Of a stretch of 64,000 bases of DNA, positions 63,795 to 64,000 are shown one piece after another (within the stretch, counting starts at the first letter, position 1; each line of letters opens with the position of its first letter). The DNA comes from Cannabis sativa (Eukaryota > Streptophyta > Magnoliopsida > Rosales > Cannabaceae). The DNA lies in the NCBI RefSeq assembly GCF_029168945.1, contig NC_083604.1:63938211-64002210 (forward strand), in the 5' to 3' direction. Made by a program: the position numbers and the translations under genes. The notes under the pieces are model-generated. The model was given only the letters and a program-made list of their open reading frames with translations. It searched no databases and was not told the origin of the DNA.

Positions 63795-64000
63795 AAAGGT
63801 TCAAAAGTTGAAGCAAAATCTAGATTTTACAAATCCACGTTCGCCCAATCATGGATTAATTTCGAAGTTTAGAAATACTGGTGTATACCTAAATTATTAT
63901 ACTAGAAAGTGTGTTAGTAAAGAGAAAGTATGAATTAAGACCCATCTCTGGTTTGGGTGGAGCGAAAAAGTTGCTGGGTTGGCCACAGAATCTGGTTCTT
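63795..64000 (+). other. 3' flank of the hydrolase gene
   Basis: Sequence after the stop codon, expected to hold the 3' UTR. A frame over 63730-63933 overlaps the last exon in another phase and is not a gene. Confidence 0.5.

Overview
This window looks like nuclear DNA from a eudicot plant. It is strongly AT-rich, has two intron-containing genes with plant-type GT/AG splice sites, and is filled with plant-type LTR retrotransposons, a CACTA transposon, hAT and Mutator-like MITEs and microsatellites. I cannot fix the species from sequence alone. There are two ordinary host genes, one near each end, with about 48 kb of mostly transposon-derived DNA between them.

Left part (1-13.2 kb): AT-rich intergenic DNA with tandem repeats and nested MITEs is followed by an 11-coding-exon gene on the minus strand (6314-10915). 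It encodes a 610-residue leucine-rich-repeat receptor kinase of the SERK-related LRR-II class, with a probable spliced 5' leader reaching to about 12.4 kb. Right end (60.5-64 kb): a four-exon plus-strand gene (60575-63794) encodes a 318-residue alpha/beta hydrolase with an intact Ser-Asp-His triad. A 195-bp MITE sits in its first intron.

Middle (13.2-43.8 kb), in order: a young LTR retrotransposon (13232-18586; identical 5-bp target duplication, 253-bp LTRs differing at about two positions) whose interior carries almost no coding sequence but many short hairpins with a CCTGAAG loop; a MITE with about 150-bp inverted repeats and strong GGTCCGA hairpins (19401-20207); a truncated Ty3/gypsy element with a broken gag (21303-25512), itself invaded by a piece of a Copia LTR; a hAT-type MITE (25511-26081); a long GA microsatellite; a decayed CACTA element on the minus strand with TNP2-, DUF4218-, DUF4216- and Ulp1-like remnants (about 28.2-34.45 kb); a Copia fragment keeping only 5' LTR, gag and protease (35858-37508); a block of alternately oriented repeats open in both strands (40.7-42.2 kb); and a foldback element inserted in a three-unit tandem array (42.4-43.6 kb).

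The largest structure is a nested hAT element (43858-60069, 8-bp duplication gtacctat). It was about 1.7 kb before insertions and now holds a second hAT-type MITE, a solo LTR that itself contains another solo LTR of the same superfamily, and a 10.1-kb Copia element with two LTRs, a damaged pol and no recognisable gag. All boundaries given are from reading the sequence by eye; no alignment or database search was run.
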